This document shows, one piece after another, positions 23,487 through 31,533 of a stretch of 41,663 bases of DNA (position 1 is its first letter; each line of letters starts with the position of its first letter). The notes beneath the pieces were generated by a model. The model was not told where the DNA came from. It ran no database searches and saw only the letters and a list, made by a program, of their open reading frames with translations. Location of the stretch: NCBI GenBank assembly GCA_041749015.1, contig JBGTCD010000007.1, positions 1 through 41,663 on the forward strand, read 5' to 3'. This DNA is from JBGTCD01 sp041749015. Lineage in GTDB: Bacteria > Bacteroidota > Bacteroidia > Cytophagales > Cyclobacteriaceae. A program made the translations under genes and the position numbers.

Positions 23487-24182
23487 ATGAAAAAAATAGT
23501 AATCGCCGTTGATGGATACTCTGCTTGTGGGAAGAGCACTACCGCCCGGGCATTAGCAGAAATTTTAAATTATCTATACATTGACTCAGGTGCCATGTAT
23601 CGGGCTGTTACCTTATATTTCACGGAGCATCATGTCAGCCTGACAAACCCTAATGAGGTAGAAAAAGCACTTAAAAACATAGAGATTGATTTTGTGATTA
23701 ATCCTAAAACCAAGCGAGCAGACACCTTTCTAAATGGCCTGAATGTTGAAGACAAGATCCGGACGATGGCGATCTCAGAAAAGGTCAGTGCCGTAAGTGC
23801 GCTGGCTGAAGTGCGCAAAGCTATGGTCGCGCAACAGCGAAAACTCGGTAAAAGAAAAGGTGTGGTGATGGACGGCAGAGATATCGGCACTGTGGTTTTT
23901 CCAGATGCAGAATTAAAAATTTTTATGAATGCAGATATTTATATCAGGGCAAAAAGGCGGCAAAGGGAAATGATCGAAAAGGATCAACTCATTGATCTTA
24001 ACGAGGTAATGGACAACCTGCAGAAAAGGGATGAAATGGATAGCACCAGGGCGGAAAGCCCCTTGCGTCAGGCCGCTGATGCTGTGGTGATTGACACCTC
24101 TTTTTTGACCTTTGAAGAGCAGCTGGAACTAGCCGCCCAACTGGCTACCAGTAAGATGATAGAGGCAGATAAACAGACCTAA
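23487..24182 (+). CDS. cmk: Cytidylate kinase
   Basis: A 231-aa nucleotide kinase phosphorylating CMP and dCMP. The P-loop is at residues 10-17 (GYSACGKST), followed by YIDSGAMYRAVTLY, the typical Cmk substrate region. DGRDIGTVVFPDAELKIFM contains the conserved DGRDIGT motif, and a lid-type RAKRRQREM follows. Length is normal. It sits 6 bp after the small lipoprotein and probably shares its transcript. No ribosomal protein S1 gene follows, unlike in many bacteria. Confidence 0.96.
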   Translation: MKKIVIAVDGYSACGKSTTARALAEILNYLYIDSGAMYRAVTLYFTEHHVSLTNPNEVEKALKNIEIDFVINPKTKRADTFLNGLNVEDKIRTMAISEKVSAVSALAEVRKAMVAQQRKLGKRKGVVMDGRDIGTVVFPDAELKIFMNADIYIRAKRRQREMIEKDQLIDLNEVMDNLQKRDEMDSTRAESPLRQAADAVVIDTSFLTFEEQLELAAQLATSKMIEADKQT

Positions 24183-24290
24183 AAATAACCATTATTAAAA
24201 CCAATTGTTGTCCATGACAAACTGACTTTTGGAAGGATTGCCATTCATAAATTAAGTCTTGTTTTGAATTTTTATTGTAGGAAAATTTAT

Positions 24291-24298
24291 TAATTTTG
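24291..24298 (+). promoter_or_regulatory. -7 promoter element of the nqr operon
   Basis: TAATTTTG fits TAnnTTTG; a TTG at 24264-24266 is a possible -33 partner. The predicted leader to nqrA is about 40 nt, one of the longer ones in this window. Confidence 0.55.
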
Positions 24299-24342
24299 CC
24301 ACGTTTGTAAGCAGCATTACGCTAGGACTTTACCCATCAAAG

Positions 24343-25707
24343 ATGTCGAGATTTATAAAGCTGAAAAAAGGATTTGATATTAATCTTGCCGGAAAGGCCG
24401 AAAAGGTATTAGTTAAAGAGATCAGTTCTGATACCTATGCAATAAAGCCCACTGACTTTCAAGGAATGATCCGCCCTAAAACCCTGGTTGATGAAGGGTC
24501 AACCGTAAAAGCCGGCACTCCTATATTATTTGATAAGAAAAAAGAAAAGGTGATGTTCACCGCTCCGGTGAGTGGCGAAATCATTGAAATCAAAAGAGGT
24601 GAAAAGAGAAAACTTCTTGAAATCAAGATTTTGGCTGATAGAGACATCAAATATGAAGAGTTTCAGAAATTTTCTACTTCTGAAATCAACAACATCAAGA
24701 GAGAGGATGCTCAGAAATTAATGCTTAAGTCGGGTGTTTGGCCCAATATAATACAGCGGCCTTTCGGTATTATTGCCGATCCTGAAGAAACCCCAAAAGC
24801 AATTTTTATTTCTGGTTTTGACTCCCATCCGCTGGCCCCTGATTATAGCTTTATTTTCAAAGGAGAAGATCAATATTTCCAAACCGGGATCGATGTATTA
24901 AAGAAATTTACCCAGGGTTTGATTCATCTGAATATCAGTGCAGAATGGGAAGTGCCACAGATTTTTGCGCATGCTAAAGGTGTGGAACTTAATAAATTCT
25001 CAGGCCCTCATCCATCAGGATGCGTAGGCGTGCAGATCCATCATATTGATCCGATCAACAAAGGGGACATGGTATGGACTATTAATCCTGCCGGGGTGAT
25101 ACAGATTGGTAAGTTATTTCTAGAGGGCAAGTATGATGCTTCTAAAACCATTTCTGTTACTGGTTCAGAAGTTGAAAATCCACAATATTATAAAACCATT
25201 ACAGGGGCTTCCATCAAAAACTTTGTGGAAGGAAAGATTAAAAGCGATCATGTCAGGTACATCTCAGGCAACCCACTGACTGGTGAGCGTATTGAGCCTG
25301 ACGGTTACATTGGCTTTTACCACAATCAGGTGACGGTTCTTCCCGAAGGGGATTATTATGAAATGCTGGGGTGGATTAAACCCACTATCAATAAAGTTAG
25401 TTTTCATCGCGCTTTTGGTTTACTTTCATTTCTAAATCCCAAGAAGGAGTTTGTGCTTGATACCAATACTCGAGGTGAGCCCAGGGCATTTGTGCAAACC
25501 GGGGTATTTGAAAAAGTTACTCCTATGGATATCCTCCCAACCTACCTGCTCAAGGCGATATTAGCGGAAGATTATGATGAAATGGAAGCATTGGGAATTT
25601 ATGAGGTGATAGAGGAAGATTTGGCACTTTGCGAATTTGTTGATGTTTCAAAACACCACATTCAGGAAATTGTTAGGGAGGGAATAGACTTGATTCAATA
25701 CAGCTAA
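24343..25707 (+). CDS. nqrA: Na+-translocating NADH:quinone reductase subunit A
   Basis: A 454-aa soluble subunit on the cytoplasmic side of Na+-NQR, implicated in quinone binding. It opens with the family pattern FIKLKKGFDINLAGKAE and contains the Rnf-C-like barrel region (TPILFDKKKEKVMFTAPVSG), and GPHPSGCVGVQIHHIDPIN in the middle, all characteristic of NqrA. Length matches. It heads nqrABCDE with 5-bp spacing to nqrB. Confidence 0.96.
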   Translation: MSRFIKLKKGFDINLAGKAEKVLVKEISSDTYAIKPTDFQGMIRPKTLVDEGSTVKAGTPILFDKKKEKVMFTAPVSGEIIEIKRGEKRKLLEIKILADRDIKYEEFQKFSTSEINNIKREDAQKLMLKSGVWPNIIQRPFGIIADPEETPKAIFISGFDSHPLAPDYSFIFKGEDQYFQTGIDVLKKFTQGLIHLNISAEWEVPQIFAHAKGVELNKFSGPHPSGCVGVQIHHIDPINKGDMVWTINPAGVIQIGKLFLEGKYDASKTISVTGSEVENPQYYKTITGASIKNFVEGKIKSDHVRYISGNPLTGERIEPDGYIGFYHNQVTVLPEGDYYEMLGWIKPTINKVSFHRAFGLLSFLNPKKEFVLDTNTRGEPRAFVQTGVFEKVTPMDILPTYLLKAILAEDYDEMEALGIYEVIEEDLALCEFVDVSKHHIQEIVREGIDLIQYS

Positions 25708-25712
25708 GGACT

Positions 25713-27080
25713 ATGAAATTTTTAAGAAATCAATTAGATAAAGTTAAGCCTCATTTTGAGAAGGGTGGGAAATGGGAGAAATTCTATTACATCTATGAAG
25801 CCCACGAAACTTTGCTGTTTTCGCCCAATCACACTACCAGTGCCAAAGGGGTACAGATCAGGGATGCAATAGACCTGAAGCGACTCATGATGACTGTAAT
25901 CATTTCGATGATTCCTTGTCTTTTGTTTGGTATCTATAATGTAGGCCATCAGCACTTCCTTGCTACAGGCGAACAGGCGGAGCTGCTGGACATCATTCTG
26001 GTAGGCTCTATTCAGGTATTGCCCATCGTGGTTGTTTCATATTTGGCCGGACTGAGCACCGAATTTGTTTTTGCAACTATTCGCAGGCACCCGGTAAATG
26101 AAGGCTTCTTGGTAACAGGGATGCTGATCCCATTGGTGATGCCGCCTGCCATCCCATTATGGCAGGTCGCTTTAGCTACAGTTTTTGCAGTGATCATTGC
26201 CAAAGAAGCGTTTGGAGGAACCGGCATGAACGTGCTCAACGTGGCGCTTACTGCAAGGGCCTTTTTGTACTTTGCCTACCCTCAGCAGATTTCAGGGGAG
26301 GTATGGACTTACATTGGTGACAAAGAACCCGTAGCAGGATATTCGGGCGCAACCCCACTAGCCATTGGTGCTGAGACTGTTACGGTAGGAGGAGAAGCTG
26401 TGGCCACCATGGCTAGTTTTGGAGAATCCTGGGCTGGGGATATTTATTCCTTTTCAAATATGTTCTTCGGGTTTATGCCTGGCAGTATCGGAGAGACTTC
26501 AGTGCTGATGTCATTGATAGGTGCGGCCATCCTCATCGGTACAGGGGTAGGCAGTTGGAAAATTATCTTAAGTGTATTTGCGGGGGCCTGGGCCACCGGC
26601 TTTGCCTTTAACCTTGCTGTTGAAAATACTTTTGGATTTCTGGACAGCACCGTGTTGCTGATCTTATCCATACTTATGTTTGTCGGAGCTATTATAGCCG
26701 GCAAATATTTAAAAGGGGAGTTAAAAGGAATACCAGTCATTTTGCTGGGGCTTACGGGATTTGCTATGTTGCTCGGATATACCGGTGCCGCAAATGAATT
26801 TATGGCCATGCCGCCACATTACCACCTGGTAATGGGAGGGCTTGCTTTTGGAGCCGTATTTATGGCTACTGACCCGGTCACTGCCTGCCAAACCGAAATG
26901 GGGAAATGGTATTATGGATTGCTCATTGGGATTCTGACAGTTTTGATTAGGGTTTTTAACCCGGCCTATCCTGAAGGTATCATGCTTGCAATTTTATTTA
27001 TGAACGTTTTTGCCCCACTTATTGATTTCTATATAGTAAAGGCAAATAAAGAAAGGAGGTTACAACGTGCGACAGTCTAA
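25713..27080 (+). CDS. nqrB: Na+-NQR subunit B
   Basis: A 455-aa polytopic membrane subunit. After a ~55-residue cytoplasmic N terminus (KVKPHFEKGGKWEKFYYIYE) it has about ten hydrophobic helices. The flavin attachment motif SGAT is at 211-214, making T214 the expected covalent FMN site; KEAFGGTGMNVLNVALTARA is another family signature. With NqrD and NqrE it builds the Na+ channel. Its last 14 bp overlap nqrC, and its C-terminal codons contain a strong ribosome binding site for nqrC. Confidence 0.96.
   Translation: MKFLRNQLDKVKPHFEKGGKWEKFYYIYEAHETLLFSPNHTTSAKGVQIRDAIDLKRLMMTVIISMIPCLLFGIYNVGHQHFLATGEQAELLDIILVGSIQVLPIVVVSYLAGLSTEFVFATIRRHPVNEGFLVTGMLIPLVMPPAIPLWQVALATVFAVIIAKEAFGGTGMNVLNVALTARAFLYFAYPQQISGEVWTYIGDKEPVAGYSGATPLAIGAETVTVGGEAVATMASFGESWAGDIYSFSNMFFGFMPGSIGETSVLMSLIGAAILIGTGVGSWKIILSVFAGAWATGFAFNLAVENTFGFLDSTVLLILSILMFVGAIIAGKYLKGELKGIPVILLGLTGFAMLLGYTGAANEFMAMPPHYHLVMGGLAFGAVFMATDPVTACQTEMGKWYYGLLIGILTVLIRVFNPAYPEGIMLAILFMNVFAPLIDFYIVKANKERRLQRATV
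27052..27060 (+). promoter_or_regulatory. Unusually strong Shine-Dalgarno sequence for nqrC
   Basis: AAAGGAGGT lies 6 bp before the GTG of nqrC, inside the end of nqrB. Other starts inspected here have A-rich leaders or none, as is typical of Bacteroidota. It decides the choice of the GTG at 27067 as the nqrC start. Confidence 0.7.
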
Positions 27081-27831
27081 TACTTATGTAATTTTATTCA
27101 CCATTGGATTGACGGTGGTAGTAGCCGGAGTGTTGTCATCAGCCTCTCAGCTCCTTGCCCCTGCTCAAAAACGGTCTATCGAATTTGACACTAAGAGTCA
27201 AATTCTGGGAGCGGTAATGGAACTTGAAAAAGGAATGGATGTACTGGCTATCTATGATGATAGAATCAAATCATTGGTAGTCAATTTGGATGGAGAAGAA
27301 GTCACCGAGAATCAAAATGGTGATCCTATCATTGCTGAAAATGTAAGTGTGGAGGGCAATTTTAAAAGGCCAAAAGAAGAGCGCCTTTACCCGGTATTCA
27401 AATTTATCAATGCGGATGATCCTGAAAAAGTTGAAGCTTATATTCTTCCAGTCTTTGGTTCCGGACTATGGGACCGTATTTGGGGTTTTATCGCTTTGGA
27501 TGAAGATTTTGTGGCCATAAAGGGGGTATCCTTCGCTCATCGCGCTGAGACTCCCGGTCTAGGGGCACGGATTTCATCGGAACAAATTCAAGACAGGTAC
27601 ATCGGAAAAAAGGTGTATGATGATGATGGCAACCTGGTTTCGGTAGAGATGGTAAAAGGTGAAAAAGGCGGTAATGCCTATGCTGATGACCCACATAAGG
27701 TTGACGGCTTGTCAGGGGCCACAATTACCGCTCGTGGAGTAAATGATATGCTTGAGAACTACCTTAACTACTACGAAAGTTATATTGAAAAAGTAAAGAG
27801 TGGAGAGCAGGTAGCTTCTATAGAAGACTGA
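27067..27831 (+). CDS. nqrC: Na+-NQR subunit C
   Basis: A 254-aa subunit with one N-terminal membrane anchor (TYVILFTIGLTVVVAGVL) and a periplasmic FMN-binding domain. The flavinylation motif is DGLSGATIT with T219 as the FMN-linked threonine; GLWDRIWGFIALDED and HRAETPGLGARI are further signatures. It starts at GTG behind a strong Shine-Dalgarno sequence and overlaps nqrB by 14 bp. Flavin transferase ApbE, needed for attachment, is not in the window. Confidence 0.95.
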   Translation: MRQSNTYVILFTIGLTVVVAGVLSSASQLLAPAQKRSIEFDTKSQILGAVMELEKGMDVLAIYDDRIKSLVVNLDGEEVTENQNGDPIIAENVSVEGNFKRPKEERLYPVFKFINADDPEKVEAYILPVFGSGLWDRIWGFIALDEDFVAIKGVSFAHRAETPGLGARISSEQIQDRYIGKKVYDDDGNLVSVEMVKGEKGGNAYADDPHKVDGLSGATITARGVNDMLENYLNYYESYIEKVKSGEQVASIED

Positions 27832-27859
27832 ATTTTATTTTAGAGAAAATATATAAGAG

Positions 27860-28531
27860 ATGGCAGATACTGCAGAACAGACCGGATCGAAAACCTTAAA
27901 AATGGATGAGCCTCTTTTGTCAAAAAGAAGGCGTAAGATAGTCACTGATCCACTTAATGATGACAATCCCATCACCATACAGGTATTGGGTATATGCTCA
28001 GCGCTTGCGGTAACAGTAAAACTGGAGCCCACTCTAATCATGTCCATCGCGGTGATTTTTGTGATTGTATTTTCCAATCTCATCATTTCATTGATGCGCA
28101 ACATCATCCCCAACCGGGTCAGAATCATCGTGATGTTGGCTGTAATCGCTTCCCTGGTGACCCTGGTAAGTGAGGTGCTCAAAGCTTATAACTATGAGAT
28201 GTTTAAAGTACTTGGTGCTTTTGTAGGACTGATCATCACCAACTGTATCATAATGGGTAGGTTGGAAGCATTTGCAATGGGCAACAAAGCCTACGATTCT
28301 ATCCTTGATGGGTTTGGTAGTGGGTTTGGTTATGCCTGGGTAATCCTGGCTGTGGCTTTCTTCAGGGAGCTTTTGGGATCAGGTTCCATTTTTGACTTCA
28401 AGGTTTTTGAAGCAGTGGGGCTGGCAGGATTTCCTAATAACGGGCTTATGGTGGACTCCATTGGAGCCTTTATGGTGTTGGGTATTATTATTTGGGTGCA
28501 GCGGTCTAAAACCGGTTACGTAGAAAATTAA
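27860..28531 (+). CDS. nqrD: Na+-NQR subunit D
   Basis: A 223-aa membrane subunit with about six helices, of the inverted-repeat NqrD/E-RnfA/E family. The N-terminal half has NPITIQVLGICSALAVTVKL, and GAFVGLIITNCIIMGRLEAF carries the conserved cysteine thought to bind the intramembrane iron centre between NqrD and NqrE. The first ~30 residues are a cytoplasmic extension. It lies 28 bp after nqrC and 10 bp before nqrE. Confidence 0.95.
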   Translation: MADTAEQTGSKTLKMDEPLLSKRRRKIVTDPLNDDNPITIQVLGICSALAVTVKLEPTLIMSIAVIFVIVFSNLIISLMRNIIPNRVRIIVMLAVIASLVTLVSEVLKAYNYEMFKVLGAFVGLIITNCIIMGRLEAFAMGNKAYDSILDGFGSGFGYAWVILAVAFFRELLGSGSIFDFKVFEAVGLAGFPNNGLMVDSIGAFMVLGIIIWVQRSKTGYVEN

Positions 28532-28541
28532 TTGAAAAGCA

Positions 28542-29153
28542 ATGGAATTACTCAATCTTGGAATAAAATCAATTTTCATAGATAATATCGTTTTTGCCTA
28601 CTTCCTGGGGATGTGTTCTTTCCTGGCGGTTTCCAAAAGGGTGTCTACGGCTGTAGGCCTTGGAATGGCCGTGGTATTTGTACTTACCATCATTGTGCCA
28701 GTCAATTGGCTTATTTATGAAAACATCCTCAAAGAAGGCTCCATGGCATGGATCAGCCCGGAACTGGCTTCCGTCAATTTAGAGTTTCTGCAGTTTATCA
28801 TGTTCATTGCCATCATTGCTGCAATGGTACAATTGGTGGAAATGATCATCGAGAAAGTATCTCCTGCTTTATATGGCTCACTGGGTATCTTCCTGCCGCT
28901 TATTGCAGTAAACTGTGCCATTTTGGGCTCTGCGCTTTTTATGGTTCAAAGAGACTATACCTTATCCGAAGCCACTGTTTTTGGGTTTGGTTCGGGTACC
29001 GGTTTTGCCCTGGCCATCATAGCACTTGCTGCGATACGCGAAAAATTAAAATATTCCAATGTACCCGACGGCCTCAAAGGGCTGGGCATTACCATGCTCA
29101 TCACCGGTTTGATGGGGATTGCTTTCAAATCCTTTATTGGTATAGCCATTTAA
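28542..29153 (+). CDS. nqrE: Na+-NQR subunit E
   Basis: A 203-aa membrane subunit with six helices, homologous to NqrD in inverted topology. It starts ELLNLGIKSIFIDNIVFAYF and contains NIVFAYFLGMCSFLAVSKRV and LIAVNCAILGSALFM, each with a conserved cysteine for the intramembrane iron site. It is the last nqr gene here; a terminator follows 25 bp later, and no nqrF is found within the following 12.5 kb. Confidence 0.96.
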   Translation: MELLNLGIKSIFIDNIVFAYFLGMCSFLAVSKRVSTAVGLGMAVVFVLTIIVPVNWLIYENILKEGSMAWISPELASVNLEFLQFIMFIAIIAAMVQLVEMIIEKVSPALYGSLGIFLPLIAVNCAILGSALFMVQRDYTLSEATVFGFGSGTGFALAIIALAAIREKLKYSNVPDGLKGLGITMLITGLMGIAFKSFIGIAI

Positions 29154-29177
29154 GTTAGGTTTAAATATTTTGTAATT

Positions 29178-29206
29178 TTAAAGCTCCGCAACCGCGGGGC
29201 TTTTTT
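29178..29206 (+). terminator. Terminator of the nqrABCDE operon
   Basis: AAAGCTCCGC at 29180-29189 pairs with GCGGGGCTTT (one G-T pair) around an AACC loop, followed by a T-run. It closes the operon directly after nqrE. Confidence 0.85.
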
Positions 29207-29212
29207 AATGAC

Positions 29213-29220
29213 TAATTTTG
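29213..29220 (+). promoter_or_regulatory. -7 promoter element of the DUF502 gene
   Basis: TAATTTTG, an exact TAnnTTTG. The ATG at 29227 is 6 bp further on. The TTG at 29218 lies inside this element, which rules it out as the start codon. Confidence 0.55.
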
Positions 29221-29226
29221 AGGATT

Positions 29227-29793
29227 ATGAGAAAATTTACAATTAACAGGATCATCAAATATTTCCTACAGGGCCTGCTTTTTGTGGTTCCAATGGCGCT
29301 CACTTTTTACGTGATCATCATCCTGATAGCATGGATCGATGGGTTAGTGCCCTTGAATATACCCGGATTGGGCATCCTGTTGATTTTGGTGGCCATTACT
29401 ATTGTGGGGTATCTGGCCTCACTCTTTATCACTAAGTCGGCATTTGACTGGATGGATCGGTCGGTTTCACGGCTGCCTCTGGTGAGCCTAATTTTCACTT
29501 CCCTCAAAGATCTTATTGAAGCCTTTGTTGGAGATAAGAAAAAATTTAGCAAGCCCGTACTTGTGGCTCTCAATCAGGAAAAGTCATTATATAAGATGGG
29601 CTTTATTACCGAGGAGGATTTAGGGGTTCTGGGCCTGCATGATATGGTTTCAGTATACCTGCCCCACTCCTATAATTTTTCAGGCAATCAGTTTCTGGTC
29701 CATAAGGATATGGTAACCCCGGTAGATATTCCCGGAGTTACCGCCATGAAATTCATCGTTTCAGGTGGGGTGTCGGGGCTTGGGATTGAATAG
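29227..29793 (+). CDS. DUF502 membrane protein
   Basis: A 188-aa protein with two N-terminal hydrophobic hairpin segments (YFLQGLLFVVPMALTFYVIIIL and GILLILVAITIVGYLASLFI) and a soluble C-terminal half with the DUF502 pattern: LVSLIFTSLKDLIEAFVGDK, then FSKPVLVAL, and VYLPHSYNFSGNQFLV. The family has no established function. The start is the ATG at 29227 because the alternative TTG is within the promoter. It precedes the M50 protease gene by 38 bp and may be co-transcribed with it. Confidence 0.88.
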   Translation: MRKFTINRIIKYFLQGLLFVVPMALTFYVIIILIAWIDGLVPLNIPGLGILLILVAITIVGYLASLFITKSAFDWMDRSVSRLPLVSLIFTSLKDLIEAFVGDKKKFSKPVLVALNQEKSLYKMGFITEEDLGVLGLHDMVSVYLPHSYNFSGNQFLVHKDMVTPVDIPGVTAMKFIVSGGVSGLGIE

Positions 29794-29831
29794 ATATTGC
29801 ATTAGGCACACAAAATCTTTAATATTAGGTC

Positions 29832-30947
29832 ATGAGTGGGTCCATAAAATTAGGTAAGCCATTTGGTATTCAGGTGTTGTTGCATTGGAGTTTCTCGATC
29901 CTGTTGATATGGATCGGATGGAGTACCTGGTCTCAAACCCAAAATCCGGAAGCTGTGGTAGCGGCAGTGGTGTTTATCGGGTTCTTATTTACCTGTGTGG
30001 TGTTGCACGAACTGGGACATGCCCTGGCGGCCCGGTCGTATGGCATTGGCACTAAAAGCATCGTACTCCTGCCAATTGGCGGAGTGGCTAATCTTGAAAA
30101 GATCCCTGCTGATCCTAAGCAGGAGCTAATCGTGGCCCTCGCAGGTCCGGCCGTCAATGTGGTCATCGCACTTTTCCTGGGGATCATTTTATATATTACG
30201 GGCTATGAAGAATTGGAAGGGAATATCACCACCATCACCTGGGCGCAGCTGCCGATTTACCTGCTTTATCTGAATGTGATCATGGTGGTCTTCAATATGA
30301 TCCCGGCTTTTCCTATGGATGGGGGACGGGTATTGCGGGCCTTGCTATCATTTCGACTGCCAAGGGTCAGGGCTACCCAGATCGCTTATAATATTGGTAA
30401 GATATTCGCCATACTTTTTGTCTTTATGGGCCTGATGGGCAATCCCTTTTTGATTCTGATTGCCGTATTTATTTTCCTAGCAGCCAGGGCGGAATTTCAT
30501 AATGTCAGGATGACCAGCCATTTGGAGGGAAGCTCACTTCGGGATGTGTTGATCACCGATTTCCCGGTTCTTAAAATGGATACCCCCTTGGAGGAAGCTG
30601 TAAAAAAGCTTCTCAGCGGACAGGAAGAGCGGTTTATCGTGATGGAAAATGGTGCCATTGAGGGTATATTGACCAAATCCGACATCATCAAGGGGATTTC
30701 AGAACAGGGCACCGGAGGCAAAGTCAGGGATGTGATGAGCCGCGATGTATTCACTCTTGATATAAATACCCCTCTGGAAGAAGCCTATGAGAGTGTGCTC
30801 AGAAAAGGGTACTCCATGATCCCTGTATATGAAAAAGACCAACTGGCAGGGGTTCTTGAAAAAGATAATCTGGGGGAATTCATTAATGTAAGGGCTGCCA
30901 TGCAGGAATACCAAAAAGGGCAGACCGAAACCAACTACTTCAACTAA
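29832..30947 (+). CDS. M50 (site-2 protease type) metalloprotease with CBS pair
   Basis: A 371-aa membrane protein. The zinc motif HELGH is at 59-63 within a helix, and the third-ligand motif AFPMDGG has D163. About six hydrophobic helices occupy residues ~10-210. Residues ~235-355 contain two CBS domains (MDTPLEEAVKKLLSGQEERF and INTPLEEAYESVLRKGYSM), a common arrangement in this family where CBS domains may sense nucleotides. Intramembrane cleavage of an unknown substrate is expected. The acyl-CoA thioesterase starts 13 bp downstream. Confidence 0.92.
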   Translation: MSGSIKLGKPFGIQVLLHWSFSILLIWIGWSTWSQTQNPEAVVAAVVFIGFLFTCVVLHELGHALAARSYGIGTKSIVLLPIGGVANLEKIPADPKQELIVALAGPAVNVVIALFLGIILYITGYEELEGNITTITWAQLPIYLLYLNVIMVVFNMIPAFPMDGGRVLRALLSFRLPRVRATQIAYNIGKIFAILFVFMGLMGNPFLILIAVFIFLAARAEFHNVRMTSHLEGSSLRDVLITDFPVLKMDTPLEEAVKKLLSGQEERFIVMENGAIEGILTKSDIIKGISEQGTGGKVRDVMSRDVFTLDINTPLEEAYESVLRKGYSMIPVYEKDQLAGVLEKDNLGEFINVRAAMQEYQKGQTETNYFN

Positions 30948-30960
30948 TATCCAATCAATT

Positions 30961-31521
30961 ATGGAAAATGCCAGGCCGGTAGGCCACTCCCAGGTCACCA
31001 TCACAGAGCTCATGATACCCGCTTATGCCAACTTTGGCGGTAAGATCCACGGTGGGATCCTGCTATCCCTGATGGACAAGGCCGCCTATGCTTGTGCTAC
31101 CAAGCATACCGGGGCCTATTGCGTTACGGTATCTGTCGATGGGGTCGATTTCCTTCAGCCTGTGGAGGTGGGGGACCTTGTGGCCCTGCACGCTACCGTC
31201 CACTATGTGGGCCGTACCTCGCTTGTCGTAGGGATCAAGGTGGTGGCTGAAAATGTAAAGCTTGCATTGGTCAAGCATACCAACACTTCCTACTTCACCA
31301 TGGTAGCTAAAGATGATGACAATAAGCCTGTGGAGGTACCAGGGCTAATTCTCGAATCAAAAAAAGACCTTCGGAATTTTGTACTGGCGCAGTTTCGCCG
31401 CAACTCCAGGTCGGAGTATCGTAAAGAATTTGGCCAGCGGCAGTCAGCTTTTAACTGGGATGAGGCACTGGAACTGGTCAAGGATGAACGCTGTGTGGTA
31501 GGGTTTGAAGAATTGAAGTAA
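30961..31521 (+). CDS. Hotdog-fold acyl-CoA thioesterase (YciA-like)
   Basis: A 186-aa soluble protein. The hotdog signature is clear: AYANFGGKIHGGILLSLMDK, with the conserved Asn and the aspartate (LMDKAA), followed by VSVDGVDFLQPVEVGDLVAL and a VHYVGRTSLVVGIKV strand. It should hydrolyse acyl-CoA esters of unspecified chain length. The C-terminal ~55 residues (from ESKKDLRNFVLAQFRRNS) are a charged helical extension. It probably shares a transcript with the M50 protease and ends 12 bp from the convergent mnmA. Confidence 0.9.
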   Translation: MENARPVGHSQVTITELMIPAYANFGGKIHGGILLSLMDKAAYACATKHTGAYCVTVSVDGVDFLQPVEVGDLVALHATVHYVGRTSLVVGIKVVAENVKLALVKHTNTSYFTMVAKDDDNKPVEVPGLILESKKDLRNFVLAQFRRNSRSEYRKEFGQRQSAFNWDEALELVKDERCVVGFEELK

Positions 31522-31533
31522 AAATACTTATCT

